A stretch of DNA of 64,000 bases from Caldilinea sp. CFX5 (GCA_021405325.1 QWII01000035.1:62001-126000); one strand, 5' to 3'. Shown: positions 15,411 to 24,075, numbered from the stretch's first letter. Notes: generated from the letters alone by a model not told the origin. Program-made: numbers and translations.

Positions 15411-17558
15411 GTGAAACAGCGCTCTATTTATGCCACCCGCCGTCCCCTCCGTCGTTTAGAGGGATGGTGGACCAGGCTTGAACGATTCATTAACCGTCTG
15501 GGCACCCTTGCCACGCACCCGTACAACCCCCTGTACCACTTGGGTACATTACTCATTTTCTTGTTGATCGTCCTTACCGTCACCGGCGCTTATTTGACTT
15601 TGTTATACCGCCCCGGCAGTGATCGCGCATATGCCAGCGTTGTGTTACTCAGCGCTAACTGGTTTGGCTCGCTCATGCGCACAGTGCATCGTTATACCAG
15701 CGATGCGCTGCTCCTGGTGACCTTTCTCCATGCCTGGAAGATGTTTGTCAGCGACCGCTTCTGGGGCAGCCGCTGGTTTGCCTGGGTGACGGGCTGGGTG
15801 CTGCTCTTTCTCTTTTGGTTGACCGGCACCATGGGCTATTTCCTGGTTTGGGATCAACCGGCGCAATGGCTGACCGACTATGCCATCAACCTGTTGCGCG
15901 GCGCCTTCGCCTATTCATTTTTGGGGCCGGATGCGGCGTCACGCACCTTTTCCTTTTTTGTCATCATCCTCTTTTTGCATGTCTTTATCCCGCTCTTGCT
16001 GCTGGTGGCAGTCTTGGTGCATGTCTTGCGCCTGGCGCGGGCGCGCTACTGGTCGCCCCGCTGGTTGATGATCATGAGCAGTGTCATTCTGATCGTGCTG
16101 GCGCTGCTGTGGCCGGTGGTTGATGGGGCGCCGGCAGATTTGGGCCAATTGATTCAACAGGTGAAGCTGGACTGGTGGTATCTTGGCTTCCTGCCACTGA
16201 CCAGCCAGTGGAGCAATGGGCTGCTTTGGAGCGTCTCGCTGGCGGTGATTGCACTGGTGGCGGCCTTGCCCTGGCTGCTCCGGGGGCAACATACGGGGCC
16301 GGCCTTTGTGATTGCCCCCAAATGCACCGGCTGTGCGCTCTGTGCGCGTGAATGTCCCTATGACGCCATTGCGATGCAGCCGCGCGACGACGACACCCAG
16401 TTCAGTTCGCTGGCCGTGGTCAACGCCAACCGCTGCACCGGCTGTGGCGTCTGTGTCGGGGCTTGCGCCGATGCGGCGATTGAACTGGAAGGGTTGCACG
16501 CCGCGGTTATGCGCCAAGATCTCTTGCGGGCTTCGGCGCAGGCGCACAAAGCCAAGGCGCCGGTCATTGTCTTCACCTGTGACCGCCATGCTGCGCTGGG
16601 CACCTTGCCGCCACTGGAAGGGACAACACCGGTGGAGGCGTTGGGGTTGGGCGTCGGCGGCGAGTTGCCGTTGATCCAGGCCAAGTTGCCGGCGCGGGTC
16701 AATGCCGGTTCCTGGCCCGACGACCAGGGCCAGCCGCAGCCGGTGATGACCTGTGTTGTGCCCTGTATGGGCATGTTGCATCCGCAATGGGCCGCCGAGA
16801 CTGTGGCGGCGGGCGCCGCCGGGGCGATCATGGTCACTTGTCCAAATGCCGATTGCTCCTACCGTGAAGGGCCGCATTGGGTCGCCGAACGGATGAAACG
16901 CCGCCGTACTTTGCGTGCAGGCAACACCTATATCCTGGAACTGGCCCCCGGTAGTCAGGCTGAAGTGATGCGCCAATGGCGGTCGTTGATCGGCCAACCG
17001 ACAACAGGCGCAGCGCCGGTAACAGCCGTGGGTCAAACGGAACCAACGCCGGTATCGCCTACACCGCTGGTCCAGGCGCGTCATCTGGCGGTTGGCTTTC
17101 TGCTCCTCCTGGTTCTCTTTGGTCTGTCCACGTTCCTGGATCAGCCGGCGCACGCTGGTTTACCGGCGGCGGCGCAAATCCGACTGGCGCTCAACCACAG
17201 CGGTCAATTGGTGGCGGCCGCCAGTAACCTCTCCCCGGAAGTGCTGGCGAAGCTGCCCCCCAATGTAGATCCGGCGCAAGTTTTGGGCGGCGAGCGCTTT
17301 CCGGTGCAGATCCAGTTGCTGGTCGATGGCGCCCAGGTGTTGGAACGTACCTATCGCCCCCGTGGCTTACGGCGCGAAGGAGCGGTCTATGGCTTGGAGG
17401 AGTGGTGGGTACAGCCGGGCGCGCATCACCTGACGATCAACTTGATGGATGATGGCGCAAGCTGGCGCACGGTCTTTTCCGACACGGTGACGATTGCCCC
17501 CGGCGCGGCGCAGATTCTCTATTTTGTCCATGATCAGGATAAATTTGTCATGCGGTGA
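15411..17558 (+). CDS. Cytochrome b - ferredoxin - FlpD/MvhD fusion protein
   Basis: A 715-residue fusion. Residues 1-290 are a diheme cytochrome b with His pairs in HRYTSDALLLVTFLH and in LHVFIPLLLLVAVLVH, and a WWYLGFLPL segment resembling the PEWY region. Residues about 300-365 carry two [4Fe-4S] motifs (CTGCALCARECP and CTGCGVCVGACA). Residues about 383-530 match the FlpD/MvhD hydrogenase iron-sulfur subunit family, with conserved Cys in FTCD, VVPCMGM and CPNADC. A further helix (about 557-577) and an extracytoplasmic domain end the protein. The layout suggests electron exchange between quinones and a cytosolic FeS/flavin partner, perhaps the protein at 865. The start is a GTG with a weak ribosome-binding site. 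Confidence 0.8.
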   Translation: MKQRSIYATRRPLRRLEGWWTRLERFINRLGTLATHPYNPLYHLGTLLIFLLIVLTVTGAYLTLLYRPGSDRAYASVVLLSANWFGSLMRTVHRYTSDALLLVTFLHAWKMFVSDRFWGSRWFAWVTGWVLLFLFWLTGTMGYFLVWDQPAQWLTDYAINLLRGAFAYSFLGPDAASRTFSFFVIILFLHVFIPLLLLVAVLVHVLRLARARYWSPRWLMIMSSVILIVLALLWPVVDGAPADLGQLIQQVKLDWWYLGFLPLTSQWSNGLLWSVSLAVIALVAALPWLLRGQHTGPAFVIAPKCTGCALCARECPYDAIAMQPRDDDTQFSSLAVVNANRCTGCGVCVGACADAAIELEGLHAAVMRQDLLRASAQAHKAKAPVIVFTCDRHAALGTLPPLEGTTPVEALGLGVGGELPLIQAKLPARVNAGSWPDDQGQPQPVMTCVVPCMGMLHPQWAAETVAAGAAGAIMVTCPNADCSYREGPHWVAERMKRRRTLRAGNTYILELAPGSQAEVMRQWRSLIGQPTTGAAPVTAVGQTEPTPVSPTPLVQARHLAVGFLLLLVLFGLSTFLDQPAHAGLPAAAQIRLALNHSGQLVAAASNLSPEVLAKLPPNVDPAQVLGGERFPVQIQLLVDGAQVLERTYRPRGLRREGAVYGLEEWWVQPGAHHLTINLMDDGASWRTVFSDTVTIAPGAAQILYFVHDQDKFVMR

Positions 17559-17563
17559 GCGCT

Positions 17564-17767
17564 ATGCAACGCAAAATTATCGGTTTTCAACAAGATGAGG
17601 TGGGCGATTGGACAGCGCTACTGGAATGTGGTCATCGCCAGCATGTACGCCACGACCCGCCCTTGACCAATCGGCCCTGGGTGCTGACGGCAGAAGGCCG
17701 GCAGCGCTTTATCGGCTTTGAACTAAATTGCAAACTTTGTGATGAAGAAGGAGAGGCAACCGCATGA
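17564..17767 (+). CDS. DUF3565 small protein
   Basis: A 67-residue cytosolic protein, beginning MQRKIIGFQQDEVGDW and carrying the family hallmark ECGHRQHVRHDPP plus a final NCKLCDEEG. The conserved Cys and His (CGH, H, H, CKLC) suggest metal binding, but no function is established for the family. The ATG at 17564 matches the usual N-terminus better than an overlapping GTG at 17555. Its stop overlaps the ctaA start in an ATGA arrangement, so it is translated with the heme A synthase. Confidence 0.8.
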   Translation: MQRKIIGFQQDEVGDWTALLECGHRQHVRHDPPLTNRPWVLTAEGRQRFIGFELNCKLCDEEGEATA

Positions 17768-18843
17768 GTGTACGAACGGCAAGGATGGCTGATCTGCAAC
17801 AGGTTGCAACCACCCCCGCAGTTGCGCCCCAGCGAGCAGTGACGGTCTGGCTTTTTACTGTGTGCGCACTGATCATCGGCCTGACCGTCTTTGGCGGCTA
17901 TGTGCGCTTGACCCGCTCCGGCCTATCGATTGTCGAGTGGAATGTGCTTACCGGCGTGATCCCGCCCATTGGTGAGGCGGCCTGGCAGGCGGAATTTGCC
18001 AAATATCAGGCGACGCCGGAATTTGAACATGTCAATTTCAACATGACGCTGGCTGACTACCAGCGCATCTTCTATGTCGAGTATATTCACCGGTTGATCG
18101 CACGGCTGGCCGGCTTGATCGTCGTTGTGCCGCTGGGCGTTTTCCTCTGGCGCGGTCTCATTCCCTGGCGTCGGTCGGGCGTCTACCTGTCGATTGCCGC
18201 CCTCTTTGGCTTTCAAGGCTTCTTAGGCTGGTACATGGTCAGCAGCGGGTTGGTTGACCGGCCGGCGGTCAGTCACTTCCGGTTAACGATTCACCTGCTG
18301 GTCGCGTTAACCCTTTTGGGGCTGACCCTGTGGACAGCACTCAATCGTCGCCGGCAAGCGGTACGGCCACAAGCGACTTGGACAGGTGCGGCCTGGCTGG
18401 CTGTCGGGCTGTTGCTGCTGCTATTGGTGCAGATTGCCTATGGCGGTCTGGTGGCTGGGTTGAAGGCGGGACACGCTGCCGACACCTGGCCCTATATGTT
18501 TGGCTATCTGGTGCCGCCTGGTCTGCTGACCGTGATGGAGCCGTGGTGGGCCAACTTGCTGGAAAGTGTGCCGACGGTGCATTTTATCCATCGCTGGTTT
18601 GCCTTTGTGGTGCTGATCGGCGCCGGCTTCCTCTACTGGCAGAGCAAACAACCGGCGTACCGTACCCTGATCCTGGCGTTGGTCGCGCTGGTGCTTGTCC
18701 AGATCGCCCTGGGTGTCAGCGTGATCTGGTTTCATGTCCCTCTGGTGCTGGCCTTACTGCATCAAGCGACAGCTTTACTACTCTTTGTCGTTGTTGTTTG
18801 GTTAATCCATCAATTGCTCTATCCAATAGACGCGGCCCAGTAG
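17764..18843 (+). CDS. ctaA: Heme A synthase (CtaA/COX15)
   Basis: A 359-residue membrane protein with eight predicted helices. It converts heme O to heme A by oxidising the C8 methyl group. Family marks are GGYVRLTRSGLSIVEWNVLTG after helix 1, EYIHRLIARLAG with a heme-ligand His, SHFRLTIHLLVA, and a C-terminal FIHRWFAF with a later LLHQATAL. This is the Cox15-like type with the NMTLADYQRIFYVEYIH segment. GAAGGAG precedes the start. Its presence with ctaB shows that the cluster makes A-type heme for a heme-copper enzyme. Confidence 0.92.
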   Translation: MSVRTARMADLQQVATTPAVAPQRAVTVWLFTVCALIIGLTVFGGYVRLTRSGLSIVEWNVLTGVIPPIGEAAWQAEFAKYQATPEFEHVNFNMTLADYQRIFYVEYIHRLIARLAGLIVVVPLGVFLWRGLIPWRRSGVYLSIAALFGFQGFLGWYMVSSGLVDRPAVSHFRLTIHLLVALTLLGLTLWTALNRRRQAVRPQATWTGAAWLAVGLLLLLLVQIAYGGLVAGLKAGHAADTWPYMFGYLVPPGLLTVMEPWWANLLESVPTVHFIHRWFAFVVLIGAGFLYWQSKQPAYRTLILALVALVLVQIALGVSVIWFHVPLVLALLHQATALLLFVVVVWLIHQLLYPIDAAQ

Positions 18844-18858
18844 CCGGAGGAGAGAACG

Positions 18859-19779
18859 ATGTCCATTTCCAGTGACCATTCCTATTTTGACCTTGCCCAC
18901 CCGGCGGCGGCGCCCACTCGACCGTCTTGGGTGAGTACGTTGGTGGTTCTCTTCAAGCTACGGATTGTCGCGCTCTTGCTCTTTGCCGGCATCGGCGGCG
19001 CCTTTCTCGCCGCTGGCGGCGCCCCCACCTGGTCGGCACTGGGCTTACTCTGCTTTGGCGGCGGGTTGGCCGCGGCCGGCGCTTCGGCGCTCAATCAATA
19101 TCTGGAAGCCGGACAGGACGCGCTCATGGGGCGCACCCGGCGACGCCCGCTGGTGACGCAGGCGATTGCCCAACCAGGATGGGTGCCATATGTGGGGCTA
19201 GGGTTGATTGTGGGGCCGGTGTTGATCGTGGCGCCGTTCAACTGGGCGCTGGCCTTCTGGTCGCTGCTGGGGGCGACGATCTATGTCGGCGTCTACACCA
19301 TCTGGCTCAAGCCGCGCACCGTGTTGAACATTGTGATCGGCGGTTTGGCCGGTAGTTGTGCCGTGTTGAGCGGGGGTGCTGCTGTCGGCAACTGGGCCGA
19401 TCCGGGGGTCATCGGGCTGGCGCTGCTCCTCTTCCTGTGGACGCCGACCCATTTCTGGAGCTTGGCGATTGTCTATCGCGATGATTACGCCAAGGCGAAC
19501 TTTCCTATGTTACCGGCGCGTACAACCTTGCCGCGTGCAGCGGCTTGGGTGCTGCTCCACAGTGTAGCGACGGGTGGCGTGGCGTTGGCCTTGAGTTTCC
19601 ATAGCGCGCTCGGCCTGCTCTACCTGGCGCTGGCCCTGCCGGCGACGCTGCATCTCTTCTGGCAGAGTTATCAACTGTTGCTGGTTCCCCAGGTGCGCCA
19701 AGCCAAAGCGCTTTTTATGACCTCGAATCTTTATTTGACCTTGCTTTTGGTCGCCATTTGTCTTGCTGTTGTGCTGTAG
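18859..19779 (+). CDS. ctaB: Heme O synthase (protoheme IX farnesyltransferase, CtaB)
   Basis: A 306-residue UbiA-superfamily membrane prenyltransferase that adds a farnesyl group to heme B. The first Asp-rich prenyl-binding region reads NQYLEAGQDALMGRTRRRPL. The second conserved loop is TPTHFWSLAIVYRDDYAKA. About nine membrane segments are visible. GGAGGAG lies before the ATG, 16 bases after the ctaA stop. It supplies the substrate for CtaA. Confidence 0.93.
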   Translation: MSISSDHSYFDLAHPAAAPTRPSWVSTLVVLFKLRIVALLLFAGIGGAFLAAGGAPTWSALGLLCFGGGLAAAGASALNQYLEAGQDALMGRTRRRPLVTQAIAQPGWVPYVGLGLIVGPVLIVAPFNWALAFWSLLGATIYVGVYTIWLKPRTVLNIVIGGLAGSCAVLSGGAAVGNWADPGVIGLALLLFLWTPTHFWSLAIVYRDDYAKANFPMLPARTTLPRAAAWVLLHSVATGGVALALSFHSALGLLYLALALPATLHLFWQSYQLLLVPQVRQAKALFMTSNLYLTLLLVAICLAVVL

Positions 19780-19831
19780 AAATAGGGTATGTTGTAAAAT
19801 CGTTCTGTTGTAGAAGTAAAGGAGCTTAGCT

Positions 19832-20485
19832 ATGCGCCGTTTTTCGCAGGATTTTACCGGTCTTGGTCTACTGATTAATGTACTCGTGGTGGTCGGCTTT
19901 GTGGTGTTAGCCGCGAAAGCCTTTACCCCTGGCGCTAAGCTGCCGGCGCAGGAAGTTGCCAACGCCGCTGGATTGCCGACTGCCACCCCTGTTGCCGCTG
20001 TGGCGACGCCAACCGCCGCCCCCACAGTCGCGCCGACCGCCACGGCGCTGCCGGTCGCCACAGCCACCACGGCCAGTAGCGCCGCCGTAACCGAAACGGT
20101 GGCCGCCACAACGACGACCGCATCCGCCGCGGCGCCTGCCGGCGACACGGCCGCGGCCGCGATCGATACCGCCGCGGTGGCCGCCGTCGTGACCAAGGGA
20201 ACCTGTAACGCCTGTCATACGATTCCGGGCATCGACGGTGCGGTCGGCATTGTCGGGCCAAATTTGTCCAATATCGGCGCTGAGGCCGGCACGCGCATTG
20301 CCGGCTACTCGGCGGAAGAGTATTTGCACGAGTCGATCGTTGATCCCAACGCTTTTATTGCGCCGAAATGCCCGTTTGGCGCCTGTACGCCTGGCTCTAT
20401 GCCCAATACTCTGGCGCAAACATTGACACCGGAGGAGATTCAACTGCTGATCGATTATATGTTGACTTTGCAAACCCCACAATAA
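19832..20485 (+). CDS. Membrane-anchored monoheme cytochrome c
   Basis: A 217-residue protein with one N-terminal membrane helix (about residues 9-30) and an Ala/Thr/Val/Pro-rich linker of about 90 residues. A C-terminal cytochrome c domain has CNACH (near residue 125) and a GSMPNT segment giving the Met ligand. The long low-complexity linker would let the heme domain reach between membrane complexes. It ends the respiratory gene block, so transfer from the bc-type complex to the heme-copper reductase is a reasonable role. Confidence 0.85.
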   Translation: MRRFSQDFTGLGLLINVLVVVGFVVLAAKAFTPGAKLPAQEVANAAGLPTATPVAAVATPTAAPTVAPTATALPVATATTASSAAVTETVAATTTTASAAAPAGDTAAAAIDTAAVAAVVTKGTCNACHTIPGIDGAVGIVGPNLSNIGAEAGTRIAGYSAEEYLHESIVDPNAFIAPKCPFGACTPGSMPNTLAQTLTPEEIQLLIDYMLTLQTPQ

Positions 20486-20513
20486 ACCAATGTTGACTTG
20501 GCGCATAGGCCGG

Positions 20514-20543
20514 TTCGACTGGCAGCCCGGATCATGGTATGAT
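20514..20543 (+). promoter_or_regulatory. Possible sigma70-type promoter for the HAD gene
   Basis: TTCGAC (20514-20519), an 18-base spacer and TATGAT (20538-20543) lie 57 bases before the ATG at 20600. The match is moderate. Confidence 0.35.
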
Positions 20544-20599
20544 TGCCTCTTCCTCGATCCGTGGAAAAGAAGCTGATCAATCGGGACAAAAAGCTGTCT

Positions 20600-21250
20600 A
20601 TGCGCCAAGCCATTGTTTTTGATTTTGACGGGACCATCATTGAAACCGAGACGCCGGATTACCAATCCTGGCAGGAAGTTTTCACTGAACATGGGTGCGA
20701 TCTGCCCAAAGCGTTGTGGTCAACCTATATCGGTACGGCCTCTGGCACTTTTGACCCCTATGCCCTGCTGGCCGAACAAGGTGGCAACCCTATCGACCGG
20801 GCGGCGATCCGCACTCGCCGCCGCCAACGCTTTCACGAACTGGTGGCGCAACAGCCGTTACGCCCTGGTGTAAAAGCTTTGTTGGACGCAGCAATGAGCC
20901 AGGGCATACCATTGGCGATTGCTTCCAGTTCGACCCGCGATTGGGTTGAAGAGAACCTGACCAAGCGCGACTTACACCGCTACTTCCGTGCGGTCTATAC
21001 CGCCAACGATGTGACCGCCGTGAAACCCGATCCCACCCTCTACTTGGTGGCGGTGCAGGCGCTAGGTGTGCAACCAGTGCAGGCGGTGGCGATTGAGGAT
21101 TCGGTAAATGGCCTGTTGGCAGCCAAACGGGCTGGCCTAACCTGTGTGGTCGCGCCGCATGGGATGACGCAGCACATGACGTTTGATGGGGCTGATCTCG
21201 TCCTCTCTTCGCTGGCAGAAGTCACATTGGAACGCTTGTTGGCGTTGTAA
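20600..21250 (+). CDS. HAD-superfamily hydrolase, beta-phosphoglucomutase-like
   Basis: A 216-residue cytosolic phosphatase or phosphomutase. Motif I FDFDGTIIETE carries the nucleophile Asp and the acid/base Asp. Motif II is AIASSST, motif III Lys is in AVKPDP, and motif IV is AIEDSVNGLLAAKRAG. The cap domain is of the small alpha-helical C1 type. The ATG at 20600 places motif I at the normal distance from the N-terminus; an earlier possible start at 20543 would add an unusual tail. Substrate cannot be told. A terminator follows at 21324. Confidence 0.85.
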   Translation: MRQAIVFDFDGTIIETETPDYQSWQEVFTEHGCDLPKALWSTYIGTASGTFDPYALLAEQGGNPIDRAAIRTRRRQRFHELVAQQPLRPGVKALLDAAMSQGIPLAIASSSTRDWVEENLTKRDLHRYFRAVYTANDVTAVKPDPTLYLVAVQALGVQPVQAVAIEDSVNGLLAAKRAGLTCVVAPHGMTQHMTFDGADLVLSSLAEVTLERLLAL

Positions 21251-21323
21251 TAGCATTTACGCACTGGCCTGTCTACCCTGGTATTCGGTGCGTAAGCTCT
21301 GTGTAAAGAGGTGGATACCATGA

Positions 21324-21361
21324 AGCCCGGAATCAGGTGATGGTTCCGGGCTTTCTTTTTA
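21324..21361 (+). terminator. Intrinsic terminator
   Basis: 9-bp stem AGCCCGGAA / TTCCGGGCT, 11-base loop, then TTCTTTTTAT. It follows the HAD gene by about 75 bases. Confidence 0.75.
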
Positions 21362-21474
21362 TACTGCGCCAGCGTATCTATGGGATGCGTAATTGGCATT
21401 TGACATGACTTGCCCCTTTTGGTTATAGTACTCCTGCCTCCGCATCTGCACGTAGGAAAGGAACCAAAGATTTC

Positions 21475-21650
21475 ATGAGGGATAAAATCGGCATTGGCGT
21501 AATCGGCGGCGGCGGGATTTCCGCCGAAGGGCACCTGGCACTCTATGGCACGCAAGGCGCCATTGGGGGTGGGCGTTTCTATTTAGCGCCACCTTGACCG
21601 CCGCCATTGAGTCTGTGCGCACGGGGCGACCAGTAACCGTCAACAATGAA
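21475..21650 (+). pseudogene. Remnant of a Gfo/Idh/MocA-family oxidoreductase gene
   Basis: An ATG with an upstream AAAGGA opens a 40-codon frame starting MRDKIGIGVIGGGGISAEGH, the N-terminal Rossmann motif of the family. It soon runs out of homology and stops at 21597. In another frame right behind it lies LTAAIESVRTGRPVTVNNE, the typical last helix and tail of the same family. So the whole middle, some 300 codons, appears to have been lost, joining the two ends out of frame. A palindromic element starts at 21648, exactly where the tail ends. Confidence 0.7.
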
Positions 21651-21818
21651 AACAACAGGGATTTCGCAGATTATGCAGATTAATTTGCATAGGAGTTACG
21701 CAGTTGACGGGCGCTACCAGAGACCTGTCAGGTTTCGCAAACCTGACAGGTCTTGTCCAACTGCGTAACTCCTATTGCAATATAAATCTTTGGAATCTGC
21801 GAAATCCCTGTTGTTTTC
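21648..21818. mobile_element. Nested palindromic element with 24-bp perfect terminal inverted repeats
   Basis: The left arm 21648-21671 begins GAAAACAACAGGGATTTCGC and the right arm 21795-21818 is its exact reverse complement. It contains the 86-bp palindromic element described at 21689. The 148 bases after it (to 21966) show no gene or further repeat. Confidence 0.6.
21689..21774 (+). mobile_element. 86-bp palindromic element, copy 1
   Basis: Outer arms ATAGGAGTTACGCAGTTG / CAACTGCGTAACTCCTA and inner arms ACCTGTCAGGTTT / AAACCTGACAGGT form a cruciform-like double hairpin. An apparently identical copy in the opposite orientation lies at 24076-24161. Confidence 0.75.
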
Positions 21819-21966
21819 AGGGCAGGGTTGCCGTTACCCTGCCGGAAATTTGAGATTCGGTGATGGCGTGGTTATACTGATGAGCCGACGCCTACCAAAG
21901 CGATCCTTATTGAAAGTGGTGCGCGCTGACAGTGTGCTGCATTCCTTACCTAACCCGGAGAAATTC

Positions 21967-22722
21967 ATGACCAATTACGCAACCCTTGCTCAGACGTTGC
22001 AAACGTCCTTGAAATTACGCCTGCCGCCGATTGCTGTCTGTATGACAGACCAGGCCCCTGCCGGCCTGCCGACGCCGACCAGCCAACAGCCCGCCGGCTG
22101 TGTCTTTTGGCAACAGGCCGTCAACGGGCCATTGGCAACGACAACGAAAGATCATGAACTGTGCGCCGTTGGCGTCTACACCCATAACCTGGCCGGCGCT
22201 TCACCCGCCTATGCGTCAGAACTGGGCGATGTTCTCAAGGTCATGGCAAACCTGGAATATGCCCGCAATGAAGATATTGCGCTCGTGCCGGTGCTGAAGC
22301 GCGCCACCAAACAGGTCGTCTATGCGCCCCTGGCCGAAACGCCGCTGCCGCCCGATGTGGTATTGCTCTTTGCCCAGGCCGGCCAGGGCTTGATCATCGC
22401 CGAAGCGATCCAACAGGTGGAGATGGGCATCCCGCCGGCCCTGGGGCGACCGGCCTGCGCCGTCGTCCCCCAAGTCGCCAACAGCGGGCGCGCCGCGTTG
22501 AGTCTCGGTTGTTGTGGCGCACGGGCCTATCTTGACGCCCTGACCGATGATGTCGCCCTTTGGGCCTTGCCCGGCGCCCAACTGGCCGCCTATGTAGAAA
22601 AGGTGGAAAAGCTGGCCAAGGCGAATGACCTGCTGACCACCTTCCATACCCTGCGCCGTCAAGATGTCGCCGCCGGTCAGACCCCGACCTATGGCGAGTC
22701 ATTAGCGCGCTTGAGTAATTAA
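21967..22722 (+). CDS. DUF169 family protein
   Basis: A 251-residue cytosolic protein of the DUF169 (ArCR-like) family, recognisable by LRLPPIAVCMTD near the start, the PAGCVFWQQA segment, HELCAVGVYTH, ALGRPACAVVP and SLGCCGAR. Conserved Cys in these motifs suggest metal or FeS binding. The biochemical role of the family is not established. The start at 21967 follows CGGAGA at a proper distance; the longer open frame upstream runs into the palindromic element and is not coding. Confidence 0.8.
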   Translation: MTNYATLAQTLQTSLKLRLPPIAVCMTDQAPAGLPTPTSQQPAGCVFWQQAVNGPLATTTKDHELCAVGVYTHNLAGASPAYASELGDVLKVMANLEYARNEDIALVPVLKRATKQVVYAPLAETPLPPDVVLLFAQAGQGLIIAEAIQQVEMGIPPALGRPACAVVPQVANSGRAALSLGCCGARAYLDALTDDVALWALPGAQLAAYVEKVEKLAKANDLLTTFHTLRRQDVAAGQTPTYGESLARLSN

Positions 22723-22726
22723 CGCA

Positions 22727-22838
22727 GTAGCCCAGTGAGATAGTAAGACAGTAAAACAGTGGGTCAGTAGGTCAGTGACGTGACAAGTTACCCACTGTTT
22801 CACTGTCTCACTGCCTTACTGTCTCACTGCCTTCCCAT
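22727..22838. repeat. Low-complexity self-complementary spacer (CAGTGAGA words)
   Basis: Words such as CAGTGAGATAGTAAGACAGT are followed by their complement (ACTGTTTCACTGTCTCACTG, CCTTACTGTCTCACTGCC). The two arms can pair almost completely around a short loop at about 22780. Confidence 0.65.
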
Positions 22839-22864
22839 TCGTTTCAAGAACCAGGAGCCGAACC

Positions 22865-23707
22865 ATGATGATGCAAGAGGCCAAAACCTTTCAGACCGTC
22901 CCCAACATCCAACAGGTCACCGATGTGCCGCGTGACCTCAAATTTCACCCCAGCACGGTGCAACAGCCCAAAGTGTTGACGCGGGAACAGATTGCCGCCT
23001 ATAACCGTGACGGCTATGTCAAAGGGCTGCGCGTCTTTAGCACCGCCGAGATCACCGAACAGCGCCGCTACTTTGATGACCTGCTGGCGAAGGTGATCGC
23101 CAAAGGGGGCAACAGCTACTCGATCAGTACCGCCCACCTGAGCTATGGCAAGGTCTATGACCTGCTCACCCACCCGCGCATTGTGGCTTATGTCAAGGAC
23201 ATTCTGGGTGACAATGTCGTCGGCTGGGGATCACACTACTTCTGCAAGATGCCCCACGACGGCAAGCGCGTCTCCTGGCACCAGGACGCCAGCTTCTGGC
23301 CCATGACCCCTTCCAAGACTGTCACCGTCTGGCTGGCGATTGACGACGCCGATGTGGAAAATGCCTGTATGCGCTTTGTCCCCGGCTCGCATCACTACGG
23401 CCATCTCACCTATCACCTGAGTGAAGAGACGGAAAACAACGTCCTCAACCAGACCGTCGATAACGCCGACCAATTTGGCGACCCGGTCGATGATGTCTTG
23501 CAGGCCGGGGAAATCTCCCTGCATAGCGATCTCCTCTTGCATGGATCGGAAGCCAACGACTCCGACCGCCGCCGCTGTGGCTTGACGCTCCGTTACTGCG
23601 CCACCGATGTTCGGGCCTACATGGATTGGAATGGCAAGGGGGTGATTGTGAGCGGTAGTGATCCTAGCGGTCATTGGGCGAATCCGCCGCGTCCGGTAAA
23701 CGATTAG
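22865..23707 (+). CDS. Phytanoyl-CoA dioxygenase (PhyH) family protein
   Basis: A 280-residue Fe(II)/2-oxoglutarate-dependent oxygenase-like protein. The iron-binding HxD is in SWHQDASFWPM. The distal His is probably in SLHSDLLLHGSEAN, with the 2-oxoglutarate-binding Arg in the following RRRCGLTLRY segment. The segment MRFVPGSHHYGH is also typical of the family. AGGAG lies before the start. The substrate cannot be inferred; the neighbours are a DUF169 protein and a ThuA-like protein. Confidence 0.85.
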   Translation: MMMQEAKTFQTVPNIQQVTDVPRDLKFHPSTVQQPKVLTREQIAAYNRDGYVKGLRVFSTAEITEQRRYFDDLLAKVIAKGGNSYSISTAHLSYGKVYDLLTHPRIVAYVKDILGDNVVGWGSHYFCKMPHDGKRVSWHQDASFWPMTPSKTVTVWLAIDDADVENACMRFVPGSHHYGHLTYHLSEETENNVLNQTVDNADQFGDPVDDVLQAGEISLHSDLLLHGSEANDSDRRRCGLTLRYCATDVRAYMDWNGKGVIVSGSDPSGHWANPPRPVND

Positions 23708-23712
23708 GGCGG

Positions 23713-23730
23713 TGGGTGTTCACCCATTTT
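23713..23730 (+). terminator. Weak terminator after the PhyH gene
   Basis: Stem TGGGTG / CACCCA with a 2-base loop, followed by TTTT. It lies between converging genes. Confidence 0.35.
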
Positions 23731-24056
23731 CACCCACATGCGTTAAGGGTGTAGCGCGCTCTTGTTTTCAGCACATTCAGATAATCAATATCTTCCAGCA
23801 GCTTATCAAGTTCGGCACTTTCCTCGGGTGACAGCATATGATTGCGATTACGTTCCAGCAAATTATCTAAGCGGGCTTGTTGTTCAGACGCCAGTTGACA
23901 AAAAGCCAAAGCATGTAGCTCTGGTTGGCTTAAACCGGTAAGCAGATCGGAATCAACAGCGCGGGGGCGGGTCAGGCGTTGGTACTCATGTATATCGAGG
24001 AGTACGCTCACCCTTTCGCCCTGCTCATCGGTAAGGTATTGAATTGACTGGCTCAT
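23730..24056 (-). CDS. Antitoxin-like small protein (Phd/YefM-like N-terminus)
   Basis: A 108-residue acidic protein. The N-terminus SIQYLTDEQGERVSVLLDIHEYQRL resembles the DNA-binding part of Phd/YefM-type antitoxins or their solitary relatives. The rest is helical and Glu/Leu-rich. The ATG at 24056 is favoured by GGGAGGA just upstream; the longer frame to 24098 would run into the palindromic element at 24076. No partner toxin gene is found on either side, so it is either an orphan antitoxin or a regulator. Confidence 0.6.
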   Translation of the reverse strand: MSQSIQYLTDEQGERVSVLLDIHEYQRLTRPRAVDSDLLTGLSQPELHALAFCQLASEQQARLDNLLERNRNHMLSPEESAELDKLLEDIDYLNVLKTRARYTLNACG

Positions 24057-24075
24057 AGTTCCTCCCGGCAAATCG

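Noticed and set aside
23730..24056. Full toxin-antitoxin pair
   Set aside because: Only the antitoxin-like gene is present; no toxin-sized gene lies next to it.
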